Position numbers and translations under genes: made by a program | Notes under the pieces: model-generated | What the model was told of the DNA's origin: nothing | The model's database searches: none | Seen by the model: only the letters and a program-made list of their open reading frames with translations | Shown here: positions 51,805 to 61,695 of the stretch, one piece after another | How positions within the stretch are numbered: the stretch's first letter is position 1 | Layout: the number at the start of each line of letters is the position of its first letter | Origin: Chaetoceros tenuissimus | Taxonomy: Eukaryota > Bacillariophyta > Thalassiosirophyceae > Chaetocerotales > Chaetocerotaceae | NCBI GenBank assembly: GCA_021927905.1 | Contig: BLLK01000051.1 | Coordinates: 496,001 to 560,000, forward strand | Length of the DNA: 64,000 nt | Reading direction: 5' to 3'

Positions 51805-54217
51805 CTATTGCATTGGAATAGGTGCTTCGTCTTCTTCTTCCACTTTTATCTTCTTGACCTTCTCTAGGCCTGAATCATCAACAACTCTTCGCTTGCCTCT
51901 ACTTGAAGAAAAGGATTTTCCCTCCGAAGATGCAGAGTCAGAGTGATCATCGGTTCCGGATGAAGTCGATGAGTCGACTCTAGAGTTAGCCTCAGACGAG
52001 GATGGTTCACTGGCACTTACAACAGTCGCATTTTGAGTCTGGCTACTTCCGTTAGTCATTCCTTCGTGTGACTTTGAGTGCAGTTTGATGTTCTTCTTAC
52101 TCAGGAGAGCTGCCCCAATCTCTCCCAAAAGAAGTAGCGGTTGACTGCCATGTACAGTTTTCTTTTTCTTGTTGTCTATAACTATCGGTGTGGCGGATCT
52201 TTTTAACGGTTCATCGCAATAGGCAGAATGCTTACTTGCTTCGATCGCTGATTGCTGAGCCAAGAAAGCATATTCATCGGACGGACTCAAGAAGACAGGT
52301 TCACTAACATTGTTTGGAGCTTTTTCTTCTGAGACTGACTCTTTCTTTTCATTGAAATTGATCCGCTGGTGATATGTGACAGTAGTTGTTTTCTTGCCTG
52401 TTTCTTTCGCAGTTGATGGTTTTGTCGATTCAATAACTAGTTTATTTGCCGCCTTCGTAGCTTGGCCATCTATCTTCTTTGACTGACCTTGAATACGCAT
52501 TCGTATACCTACTCTAGACTCATCATCATTGGAAGTCAATTCAGGAATATTCTCTCCAAGCAATCTATGCAAATCATCAAATGATTTGCTTGTATATGTC
52601 GGAGTTGGTGGAGTTTCTTCTTCATTATACCTGCTATCGCATGCAGGCACTAGAGATTGAACAAGAGACATGGTTTCACTCAGCCACTTTGTCTGCTGTT
52701 CACCTTTTGTTGGTGGAGTTTGAGATCTTTGTGCAAGTTTAATGGTCTTTTTTGAGTCAGTCTTTGTTTTCTCATCTCGATTAACAAGATAGTGACTCTT
52801 TTGTGCCTCTTGGAAAGCATCAAATAGAGTCTTTTGTATGTCAGATGTAGTTTCATTCATCGCAGCCATAGATTTGGATTGATCTGTTCTTTCTTGTGTT
52901 CGTTCTTGTTCCTTTCGTAATAATGAAGTTTGTGTCGCCATGACAAGGTTAGGAAATATCATGCTATTATTGCCTTGACCGCCTGAGGCTGGTGTAGCAT
53001 TTGAAGCGGCTTGTGAAATCACATGCTGAAGAAAGCGTGAGTGATGGTGTAAAGTAAGAAAAACATTACCTCACATTATGAAATAATTACTTACTGGATG
53101 AGTCAATGGAGCACCTATCCTTGCTCCTTGGTGCGCAAGTCCATTTCCTTTTGCACTATGATTCTGACCAATGTACCCATTCAAGAATGGATATTGATGA
53201 CTGTACACTGGCATTGAACTTGCAATCGTATTCCCATTATGTTGTAGAGGCTGATGTTGTGCAGTAACTTGTGCCTGTTGATGTTGATGATGTTTCCTCG
53301 CCAATTCCAACTTTTGTCGATTATTCGCAAAGTCACTACTAAGCCCCTCTTGAAGGATGGACATGTGGAATTGAAATTCCAATTTCGCCAAATTCTCATT
53401 GGCAAATGCAATTTGTTGGACAGTATGATTGTCCATTCTACTCAAATACACTTGTTTTCCAATGGATTGTCCAGCATACTTTTTCGAGATGCGCATCGGT
53501 TGACAGTGTAGTTTACGAGATAGGTATGATCGTAGAGTGATTCCATTTTCACAATTTTGAATGATACCCTGTTCAAATGCTTCAATCACTGCATTGGCAT
53601 ATGTTTCTTCGTCCTATATGGCATATATATGAATACATGGTGTATCTAGGCATAATTAGAAACGACTGTAAACTTACATTTGTCCATTTCCCTCTTCTCA
53701 AAGGAACTTTATGAAATATCCCTTGGTTGATGGAATTTCCTCTTTTAGCATTTGTAGCATTCGTCGTATGACCTCCAGTTGTAGCGACTGTAGGCATGAC
53801 TATCCTCGGAAATGGATATGATAACTGTTGCCTCTGTAGTTGTTGCTGTTGCTGTTGCTGTGGATTTGCATTCGTCATATTGAATGGACTCATGACTGTT
53901 GTATTCGAAGCAGCAGTAGGAGTATTCACATTTACATTCCTAGAAGTTGTCGCAGCAGTTCCAGTAGCAGTATTAGAATTTGTAGTATCCGTTGAGAGGG
54001 ATACAGTGGTTGCTTCTAGAATACTATGCAATACCGTAGGACTCAAAGTCTTTGGATTATTATTTGAATTTGTAGAAGTATATACTGGTTGCGACGCTTG
54101 AAATGATCCATTGAGTGCAGCCACAGCAGCAGCTGTTGAAAGTGCCACGGCTGATAATTGTTCCGGTGTTTTTGTACTGGACCGTTGCTGATTATTCGTA
54201 TTACTATGTTCGGACAT
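51805..54217 (-). CDS. Stramenopile RGKWT / PMRISKKYAG-domain protein
   Basis: Three exons on the reverse strand: 54217-53678, 53613-53095 and 53025-51805, both introns phase 0 (64 and 69 bp, donors GTAAGT); 759 residues. Exon 1 is a low-complexity Thr/Asn/Ala/Gln region with a polyQ run, ending in 'LRRGKWTN'. Exon 2 continues 'DEETYANAVIEAFEQG' and 'GITLRSYLSRKLHCQPMRIS', then 'KKYAGQSIGKQVY'. This RGKWT-EE...TLR.YL...L.C.PMRISKKYAG module recurs in diatom and oomycete proteins, often next to polyQ or other low-complexity tracts. A nuclear, DNA- or chromatin-related role is inferred from composition only. Exon 3 is Ser/Lys/Glu-rich with 'RGKRRVVDDSGLEKVKKIKV' near the end. Confidence 0.82.
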
Positions 54218-55171
54218 GATGTTCCTTCTAAATACTAGCTAGCTAAAAGTAAGTACACTTTTGTCGTGTTTTTGTCGGTGTTGTTTCAATGATTGCTGAC
54301 TGATTTTTTTCTTATGAATGAAAAAAGAAAAAGGTGAGAAATATAAAGTCCATGAAAAAAAGAGATTTATTGAAAAGTTACAAAGAGCAAATTCATATCC
54401 ATAATCATCATGACCATGTAAACGCTAGCAGCTTGTGATCATTTTCATTCAATTTGTCCGTTCAAAGTAAGAAGCAAAGAATGACTGCTGATGAAAGAAC
54501 ACAGGGATAGAAAAAGCATTCCTGCTCTGTCTATTATTACAGCAGTAGCAGCAGTAACTCGAATAGCTCTTGATGTAAAGGTATTTGAATCAATAGTTTG
54601 CTTCACTGATGGCTGCTTGTCTTACTTGCTCCCTCTGTATGCATCTTCATGTTGCCCTTTGCTCCTCGTCTCAGCAAATGAATGTTTCTATAATTCATGT
54701 GAATGCGAGTTCAAAGCATAGACGAAAGCTCGCAAGTTTTCGCTCTTTGGCTAGCACATGTAACCTTTACATGAAGGCTTCAACAGTGCATCTCTTACAT
54801 TCATGCATATGCAGCCATCACATGATGTGCATCACAGCCTGCTCGCTGTATCAAAAAGAGCAATGGACAACATGACTCCTACAAAGATGGTTACATACAA
54901 GTACAGTCACTTACATTCTATTTCAAATCTTGTATTATTGTACTCTATACATTTGTACAAATTTTTTACTCTTGGGAACTCTTTTTACTTGGTGTGTATC
55001 ATCTTCTCCAAAAGTCGTTCCCTATTTTCATTTCTACACATTACACTTGATTCGTAGGTTGTGCATTTTCTGAAAAGCAGATGGTAAAGCAATCTTGCCA
55101 TCTGTTCCGAAACCAACTGCAATATTTAGAGTCTTTTAGCCATGTATGATGTGTAAATCAGGAATTTCATG

Positions 55172-55470
55172 ACAAAGTTTCTCCCTTTTCTGAAATTATT
55201 CTCATTTTATAAAACAGATGGTCGGCAGATGGAATCAATTCCAGACTCGACTCAGAGATTTGGTGGAGAGTGAGGCATGGAATTCATACGTCAGTACTTG
55301 TGCAAAATGAAAATGTTTGTACAAAGTTTCTCCCTTTTCTGAAATTAATCTCATTTTATAAAACAGATGGTCGGCAGATGGATTCCAGACGGAGAGATTG
55401 GTGGAGGAGTGGAGATGGGAGAGCCATGGAATTCATACGTCAGTATCGCTTGGTCAGTACTTGTGCAAAT
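55172..55470. repeat. Imperfect tandem duplication, offset 149 bp
   Basis: 'acaaagtttctcccttttct' at 55172 and 55321 starts two similar units; both continue with 'cagatggtcggcagatgga' and 'ggaattcatacgtcagtac'. Small indels separate the copies. Function unknown. Confidence 0.85.
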
Positions 55471-55677
55471 TGGAGATGTTTGTAGAGTAGACAACAAAAA
55501 AGTACGTGAGAATGACACAGATATGGAAAGGATGGATGAGAAAAGAGTGACACAATTTTGAAATCAAGGAACTAATTGTATCTGATATGTATGCTTTAGC
55601 TTTCATTCTACTATGTAGTACTGCATCGAAAATTTGCGGTTATGATTTAGTTAAGGGGGCGGGCACACTGCTTAATG

Positions 55678-55938
55678 TTTAGTTGAGGGGGCACACCCGC
55701 GCAGGCCGTAGGCCGAGCATGTGCGCCGCAGGCACAGCACCGCCGGGGCCATTTCCAGCTTAAAAGGGTAAGGCCAGAGTTAGGCAAAACGAATATCGCA
55801 TCAAAAATGGTTAGGGAAAGGAGGGGATTCGTTTTAATCTAATTAAATAGTGAAAATTGGTGTAATGTTTAGTTGAGGGGGCACACTTTTTTCACCGTAT
55901 ATATATAGTACAAAAAAAGTGTGCCCCCTCAACTAAAG
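55678..55938. mobile_element. Fold-back / MITE-like element with 6-bp flanking repeat
   Basis: The ends read 'tttagttgagggggcacac' and 'gtgtgccccctcaactaaa', and both outer flanks are TTAATG (55672-55677 and 55939-55944), a likely target-site duplication. A second copy of the left end at 55868-55892 forms a perfect 25-bp inverted repeat with 55913-55937 (20-base loop). Between lies an unusually GC-rich segment (about 55700-55760, 'gccgtaggccgagcatgtg'). A diverged third copy of the end lies at 55646. No ORF. Confidence 0.6.
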
Positions 55939-56837
55939 TTAATGCTACTAGTATCATTTTTTGATTCTGCCATTCTTGTAAAGTAGTAGTACAAGTACTA
56001 CTACAATTGTAATTTTACTCAGATAGACGAGAAATTTATACGCAACACTTAAGATATTCATATTGAGTGCAAAGTTCCACAATGATTTGTATTGTTTATT
56101 TGAAATCATATTGATCATAACAAGAGTTTGTCAATCGTATCGACAAAAAGATACTATACGTAGATGCTAAGTCTACCTTACGAAATGAAAAGATTTTTCA
56201 CATGAATCATAATTGTGTGAGTGCCATTGGAGAAATATGAAATCATTCCAAAACAAATACATTCAAAAATCAAAGTAAATACAAATGATACCATAAAAAT
56301 GCATCTATATTTCAATTGAGGAATGTATAATGCATCTGAATCAAATATTGACATTCAGTTGCTACTCGATTTCATTTTCATGAGTCTGTATCAAAATATC
56401 AAAATTATAATGCTGAATTTCTTCATTTAGTAGCTAACTTTATGTAGTTGTAGTTCGTACTTGTCAGTAAATCCTAATCCAAACGTACAGAATGTGCAAA
56501 GATACATTTTTTCCATTCATACAATCCATTCTGCTACAAAGTAGAGGTTTCCCACAATCACCAAATTTTCGTTCCAAAAAAGTAAATAACAACCGACAAG
56601 ACAGCATAGAATAAATGATAAAGAAGAACATGATGTAGATAACCGGCAGAATATGCAAATGATTTGACACATGCCTTCATTTGCACTATGGAATACTGAC
56701 TCTTGTATCTTGCGAGTAACGATCCAAGCAATTCAATATAATTCCTTCCATTCAATTTCTAAAATATAGAGTAGATACCGTTTCCCGTTGTTCTATCTAG
56801 CTACTCCAGCCAGCAAATCATTCCTCCAACCAAAACA

Positions 56838-57098
56838 CTATTTCGTCAATTTATATTTACCATGACAATCTTGAAACTCCTTCCATTCCTCTTTGCAGAA
56901 ACTAACTTGTCCCCCATTCTCCTTCATACATTGATCCACTTTATTATATAAAAATTCACATGGCATTCCTTCACTGGAAGTAGTATCTTGTGTGGGAAGT
57001 TCTTTTTGATTTTTAATGTTGCATTCGACACATATTTCTTCCTTTTCTTCTTGTGGTTCCGTTGGTTGTTTCCTTTTGAAGAATGAAGATAGACCCAT
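56838..57098 (-). CDS. Twin-CX9C (CHCH) mitochondrial intermembrane-space protein
   Basis: 86 residues from ATG 57098 ('MGLSSFFKRK'). The C-terminal half has C47-x9-C57, ten residues, then C68-x9-C78 ('CEFLYNKVDQC' and 'CKEEWKEFQDC'), the coiled-coil-helix fold made by two disulfides. Proteins of this type are imported and oxidised by Mia40/Erv1 in the intermembrane space and often act in respiratory-complex assembly; which factor this is cannot be said. An extra Cys pair at 23 and 26 ('CVEC') precedes the domain. The acceptor-like 'TTGTAG' just before the ATG hints at a 5'-UTR intron. It is divergent from the delta-5 desaturase gene. Confidence 0.78.
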   Translation of the reverse strand: MGLSSFFKRKQPTEPQEEKEEICVECNIKNQKELPTQDTTSSEGMPCEFLYNKVDQCMKENGGQVSFCKEEWKEFQDCHGKYKLTK

Positions 57099-57259
57099 TT
57101 TTGATTCAATTCTACAAGCAAGCAAGAGTATGTTGTGAGTAGTATATGGATAGTATATGAATAGTGACTTATGTTTATGCAATCAAGAGCGATGGAAATG
57201 CTGTGCTGCTGTGCTCTTCCTCTCTGTGTGGCCGAGAAAGAAGAGAATGAAAAAGCCAA

Positions 57260-57267
57260 TGACGTCA
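57260..57267. promoter_or_regulatory. CRE palindrome TGACGTCA in a divergent promoter
   Basis: It lies between the divergent CHCH gene (start 57098, 161 bp away) and the delta-5 desaturase gene (start 57542, 274 bp away). It may serve either or both. bZIP binding is inferred from the consensus. Confidence 0.5.
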
Positions 57268-57541
57268 TTCCCTACATAGCTACATCACTATACAGCTACA
57301 GAGCAGTTATCAACCGTTATTAATTGCGCGAAATGTTACATTTCTCACTCCACCGCTGTTCGTCATCAAGTGCCGACAACGTGGCTTTGTCGAAGAAAGC
57401 AGACAAAGAAAGAGTTGAACCAACTGCAATTGAAAGTGTAATTCAAACACAACAGTTGTATTCATTGAATAAAGTGAATCTCTATTCAATCTTTGTAGCT
57501 AATAGCAATAAAGTTTCAAATTCATACTTCTACTAACAAAG

Positions 57542-59064
57542 ATGGCACCCAACGCATCTCAACTTCGTCAAAGAAACAACAACCCCTCCGCACTCGATGA
57601 AGCAACTCAACCAACTACCACTACTTTAAAAGATATCAAATCGACAGAAGTAGTCATTGACAATGTAATCTATGATTTAAAAAGTTTCAAACATCCAGGT
57701 GGAGATTCAGTACTCTTGTTTGGTGGAAATGACGTGACTGTGCAGTATAAAATGATTCATCCATATCATACTTCCAAACATTTGGAAAAGATGAGGGTCG
57801 TTGGTAAAGTCAATGATGTTCATCAGGAGTAAGTAATGAGTGAGCGTTACGAGTGAGCGAAGCGAACGAGTACACTGTTTCTTTGTTTATTGGTTTTCTT
57901 TTTTGAAAAATCAAATTCGATTTCAGTCCCACTTATGTTCTCACATCCTTTTTCTCTTTTCTCTTCAGTTACATTTTCGATACGGAATTTGAAAGAGAAA
58001 TCAAACGCGAAGTATTCAAAATCGTAAGACGCGGTAAAGAATTCGGAACCACTGGTTACTTTGCAAGAGCATTTTTCTACATTGCCCTCTACTGCTTCCT
58101 AGATTATCACTGGACTACATCCCCAACTACTCTCAAGCTCGCCATTGCATTTGGAGTCGCACAAGCTCTCATTGGATTAAATGTCCAACATGATGCTAAC
58201 CATGGTGCTGCTTCCAAAAAACATTGGATCAATGACCTTTTAGGGTTTGGAGCGGATATGATTGGAGGATGTAAATGGAATTGGATGCAGCAACATTGGA
58301 CCCATCATGCTTTCACGAATCATCATGTGAAGGATCCAGATGCAGTCAATGCCGAGCCAATGCTTTTGTTTAATGATTATCCACTTGGACATCCAAAGAG
58401 ACGTTGGTATCATAAATTTCAATCATTGTTTTTTTTGCCAATTTTGAGTGGATATTGGTTGTCGATGGTACTCAATCCTCAAACGTTTACTCTTCAACAT
58501 TCAGGTGCTGCTGCAGTGGGCATTCGTATGGATAACGATTTCATCAAATCACGTAGAAGTTGGGCAACTTTGATTCGTTTTACTTACATCTACCTAAACA
58601 TTGTCAGACCATTCATGAACAATGGAGGAATGGAGGGTATTTCTAAGACATTCTTTCATGTCATGACCATGGGATGTGCGGAATCGTTGACTCTTGCATG
58701 TCTATTCGCACTCAGTCATAATTTTGAACATGTCGATCGTGATCCTACCAAATCTGTGAGAAATGATGGAAAACAAGTTTGTTGGTTCAAGGCACAAGTG
58801 GAGACTTCTTCAACTTATGGTGGATTCATTGCAGGAGCATTGACGGGTGGACTTAATTTTCAAGTGGAGCATCATTTGTTTCCTAGAATGAGTTCGGCTT
58901 GGTATCCTTTTATTGCACCAAAGGTTAGAGAGATTTGTAAGAAGCATGGTGTGAGATATGCTTATTATCCTTGGGTATGGCAGAACTTTGCTTCTACCGT
59001 CAAGTATTTGCATCAAGCTGGTACTGGAAGTAACTGGATGAATCCACTCAAGGGTGATTTGTAA
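57542..59064 (+). CDS. Front-end delta-5 fatty acid desaturase
   Basis: Two exons, 57542-57828 and 57969-59064, with a 140-bp intron in phase 2 (donor GTAAGT, acceptor CTCTTCAG); 460 residues. The N-terminal cytochrome b5 domain has the haem motif HPGGD at 51-55. The desaturase domain has His boxes 'QHDANH' (about 170), 'QHWTHH' (about 203) and the front-end-type 'QVEHH' (about 393). Long stretches such as 'FGGNDVTVQYKMIHPYHT', 'FDTEFEREIKREVFKIVRRG' and 'VREICKKHGVRYAYYPW' are those of the characterised Phaeodactylum delta-5 enzyme, which makes arachidonic acid and EPA from C20 precursors in the ER. Regiospecificity is inferred from this closeness; a related delta-6 is less likely. Confidence 0.93.
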
Positions 59065-59344
59065 ATAGTTTGTGATGGTTGGTTGTGGTGGATGATGGAT
59101 GAGAGTAGGTGGAATACGGATGTATTAGGAAGAAGGAAAGGAAAAAGAAGATGAGAGTCAGTAGACTCACTTTGGTTGAACTACAATTGCTAATACTAAC
59201 TAGTATTAGGATGAATTGAGAATAGGAATAATTACTAGTCAAATACTAGATATATTGATTGTTATTTAGAGTCTCAATTATTATGATTCAAGCTCCATAC
59301 TTTTACTCAGCCATTACTCACTTGCTTGTACGAGACTTGACTTA

Positions 59345-60241
59345 CTACATTGCAAGTACCATTATAAATATTGCAACCAAGATTGAAGCCCTTTGAACAT
59401 TTACAGAAGCAGCATCAGATGACATGGCACCTGCAAACTGTTGACTCGAACATTTAGTCGATTGCGGTGCCTTGGACGAACTCTCTTCATAATAAGTTTG
59501 CATATAATCACCTGATTCTGAAGCTTCTCCCTCTACTTGCATCGGCGCCTTTGTAGATTCAGCTCCACCCCAACCAAAAAACTTTTCCTTTTTCAATCGT
59601 CGATCTTCATGACATGGATCATCATTACCTGAACTAAAACTAGTAGCACCACAATCGCCAAAGCCAAATGCATCAATGATCCATTGAATCTGATCATCAC
59701 TGTAATACCACGCTTCTTGATGAAAAGGAATCATTAAATCATACATGAAATCTTTGAGACTATAATCACTGCCACAGGATGCCGATAGACAACTTGGTAC
59801 ATTTTGATAGGTAATGGCTGATCCTGTATAATACACATCGGTACAATATGTCAATGTATCTCGTACAACTATACCTCCCATTTGTGTACAGATTGGTAAA
59901 TCTAAATGAGATAAATCGCAATTGAATTCATCTGTACAAGTAAACATATCTTGAGAATAAAGACCAAGACCCCAAATGTTTATAAGGGGATTATTGCCAA
60001 AGAGCGTTTCTTCAAGACATGGAACATTTTTTAGACCACCCATTAATTGTTTCGATGTGAGCTTTTGCAATTGTTGTTTGGTTTCTGGTTGAGATTTCCA
60101 TTTTTGGAGAAATTCTTGACGAGAGGAAGAAAGGTTTCTCTTTTTTCTTTGGATCTTTTTGACTTTTCGACGGACGACTACATCTGCAGTTATAGTTTGT
60201 AGAATTGAATAGAGAAATAAAATGGTTGCAGAGGTCTTCAT
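59345..60241 (-). CDS. Secreted Cys-rich NVPxC-family protein with GPI-like tail
   Basis: 298 residues from ATG 60241; the upstream open frame (to 60367) is probably leader, since this Met begins a clean signal peptide ('MKTSATILFLYSILQTITA'). A basic segment ('VRRKVKKIQRKKR') follows, matching 'KVRRKRY' in the 24669 gene. The ectodomain has 'CNCDLSHLDLPIC'-like cysteines ('CDLSHLDLPICTQMGGIVVR', then 'DTLTYC') and 'NVPSCLSASC'. The tail contains 'SSSKAPQSTKCSS' and a hydrophobic end ('ASILVAIFIMVLAM') typical of a GPI-anchor signal. It shares the domain order of the 24669 protein with a shorter Ser/Lys tail. Cell-wall or surface role inferred. Confidence 0.75.
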   Translation of the reverse strand: MKTSATILFLYSILQTITADVVVRRKVKKIQRKKRNLSSSRQEFLQKWKSQPETKQQLQKLTSKQLMGGLKNVPCLEETLFGNNPLINIWGLGLYSQDMFTCTDEFNCDLSHLDLPICTQMGGIVVRDTLTYCTDVYYTGSAITYQNVPSCLSASCGSDYSLKDFMYDLMIPFHQEAWYYSDDQIQWIIDAFGFGDCGATSFSSGNDDPCHEDRRLKKEKFFGWGGAESTKAPMQVEGEASESGDYMQTYYEESSSKAPQSTKCSSQQFAGAMSSDAASVNVQRASILVAIFIMVLAM

Positions 60242-60398
60242 TTTGGAATTGGAATAGAATAAGGGAAGGAAGTGAATTAGATGAAGTGCGAGAAGGAAGC
60301 CAAAAAGAGGGAAAAAAGTGAGCAGATTTCTCAACCGACGATATTTCAGTATTTTTAGCTCTATCATGTGGCTATTTTGGCTATACTTGTCTTCTCTC

Positions 60399-60406
60399 TG
60401 ACGTCA
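60399..60406. promoter_or_regulatory. CRE palindrome TGACGTCA
   Basis: 157 bp upstream of the start of the reverse-strand secreted-protein gene (60241). It shares the divergent intergenic region with a second palindrome at 60725. Confidence 0.5.
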
Positions 60407-60724
60407 GTCTCGTCATTGGATATGAAAGTTCGTACTGCGACAAATTCAAGTGTTAACTTCAAAAAAGACTAGAAGGGAGTAATTTTCCTACAACATTATT
60501 TGAAGCGTAACATTCCATTTGGAACAACATTCTTATTAAACTAAAGGAAGTTTGAAAAGTGAAAAGAAGATTCCATCACTAGGGTATATTTTTTAGAGAA
60601 CATTATTGTTTGCCATTTTCTTTTTTATTGCATCTTTCGTGCGAAAAGTAAGATAGCATTTCAAGGATGAAGTACGTACGAAGAAGATCATCTATCCATC
60701 TAAGTTAGCTTTCATCTTTCTCAA

Positions 60725-60732
60725 TGACGTCA
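60725..60732. promoter_or_regulatory. CRE palindrome TGACGTCA
   Basis: 149 bp upstream of the start of the thylakoid-lumen protein gene (60882). Position and spacing mirror the palindrome at 60399 for the divergent gene. Confidence 0.5.
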
Positions 60733-60881
60733 CTGACTCCTTGACAATTGGATCTTATCTCTTCATTGGATCTGCAGAACACATCATCGGCAAAGTAAAG
60801 GGTAAAGGAAGATGCGTTTTCCACCTTCCAACTTTTTCGCAAATGTTGAGAGAATCTTATTCCTAAGTATCTATACCAAAC

Positions 60882-61487
60882 ATGAAGGCAAATCTCATAA
60901 CTGCACTGCTTAGTATCTTGTCTCTTCGCTTTCATCTTGGAGCATCTTTTACTGTTTCCCACCAGCACAGTATCGCATCTTCATCAACACTTCTGAAAGG
61001 AACAAACAAGAACGTCGAACCAACTTCACTTCATTTAAATCGCCGTCAAGTCCTTCAATCTGTCTCAGTACTCCCTCTCCTCATTACTCAAAGTGCATAT
61101 GCTAAAACTATCAAACCAAATGAAGCATTTCAAAACCTCATTACCGCAAGAAATGAACTCAAAGAAGCAAAGTATCTAATCGCATCTCAAGATATTGAAG
61201 GACTCAAAGAATATCTCTCGGATGCATCCTTGAAAATTAACAATTATGAAGAGAATGCAGGTGCTTTACTCGCATCTAAGAATTTGGATGCAGAGAGTAA
61301 AAAGGCTATTGGAACTATTCGAACGTATGGAGTAGGTGCGGATGTTGTGATTATGTATGGTGGTTTGAAGGGAGAATTAGATGAGGAGAATCCGAATATG
61401 AATAATTTGTTCAAGAGTGCTGAAAGGGCTTGGGAAAGTTTGAATGAAGTGATTGCTATTTGCAAGAGTAATGGATTCACAGAGTAA
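60882..61487 (+). CDS. Thylakoid-lumen protein, PsbQ/Psb31-like helical bundle (tentative)
   Basis: 201 residues. Targeting is tripartite: signal peptide, an ASAFAP-type 'GAS|FTVSH' (Phe23), a transit region, and a twin-arginine lumenal signal ('NRRQVLQSVSVLPLLITQ' with 'SAYA|K' cleavage near 74). The mature part of about 127 residues is all-helical ('ARNELKEAKYLIASQDIEGL', 'LSDASLKINNYEENAGALL', 'KKAIGTIRTYGVGADVVIMY') in a four-helix pattern. Lumenal four-helix proteins of this size include PsbQ and the diatom Psb31 of photosystem II; that link is by architecture only. Single exon. Confidence 0.75.
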   Translation: MKANLITALLSILSLRFHLGASFTVSHQHSIASSSTLLKGTNKNVEPTSLHLNRRQVLQSVSVLPLLITQSAYAKTIKPNEAFQNLITARNELKEAKYLIASQDIEGLKEYLSDASLKINNYEENAGALLASKNLDAESKKAIGTIRTYGVGADVVIMYGGLKGELDEENPNMNNLFKSAERAWESLNEVIAICKSNGFTE

Positions 61488-61695
61488 TCAAAAGAAAAAA
61501 GAGTGGCTGGTGGAATCATTCTAGAATCTTTCGCTCTTACCGTAGTACTTACAAAAACAGAATAAAGTATAAAATCGATCTATTGTTATATGAGTTTATC
61601 TCCCCAATGGTGACTTTATCAGATATGAATATAGATATTAGTTTCTTCTCTAAGACCTAGATATAGATTGTTCGTGCAGGATATTTTCTCACTAG

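Larger units (their letters stand above)
54218..56837. other. Gene-poor intergenic region
   Basis: About 2.6 kb without a supported gene. It holds a 149-bp direct duplication (55172-55470) and a fold-back element (55678-55938), listed separately. Open frames at 54491-54875, 55270-55561 and 56464-56755 are short, overlap repeats or lack any protein feature. Confidence 0.5.
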
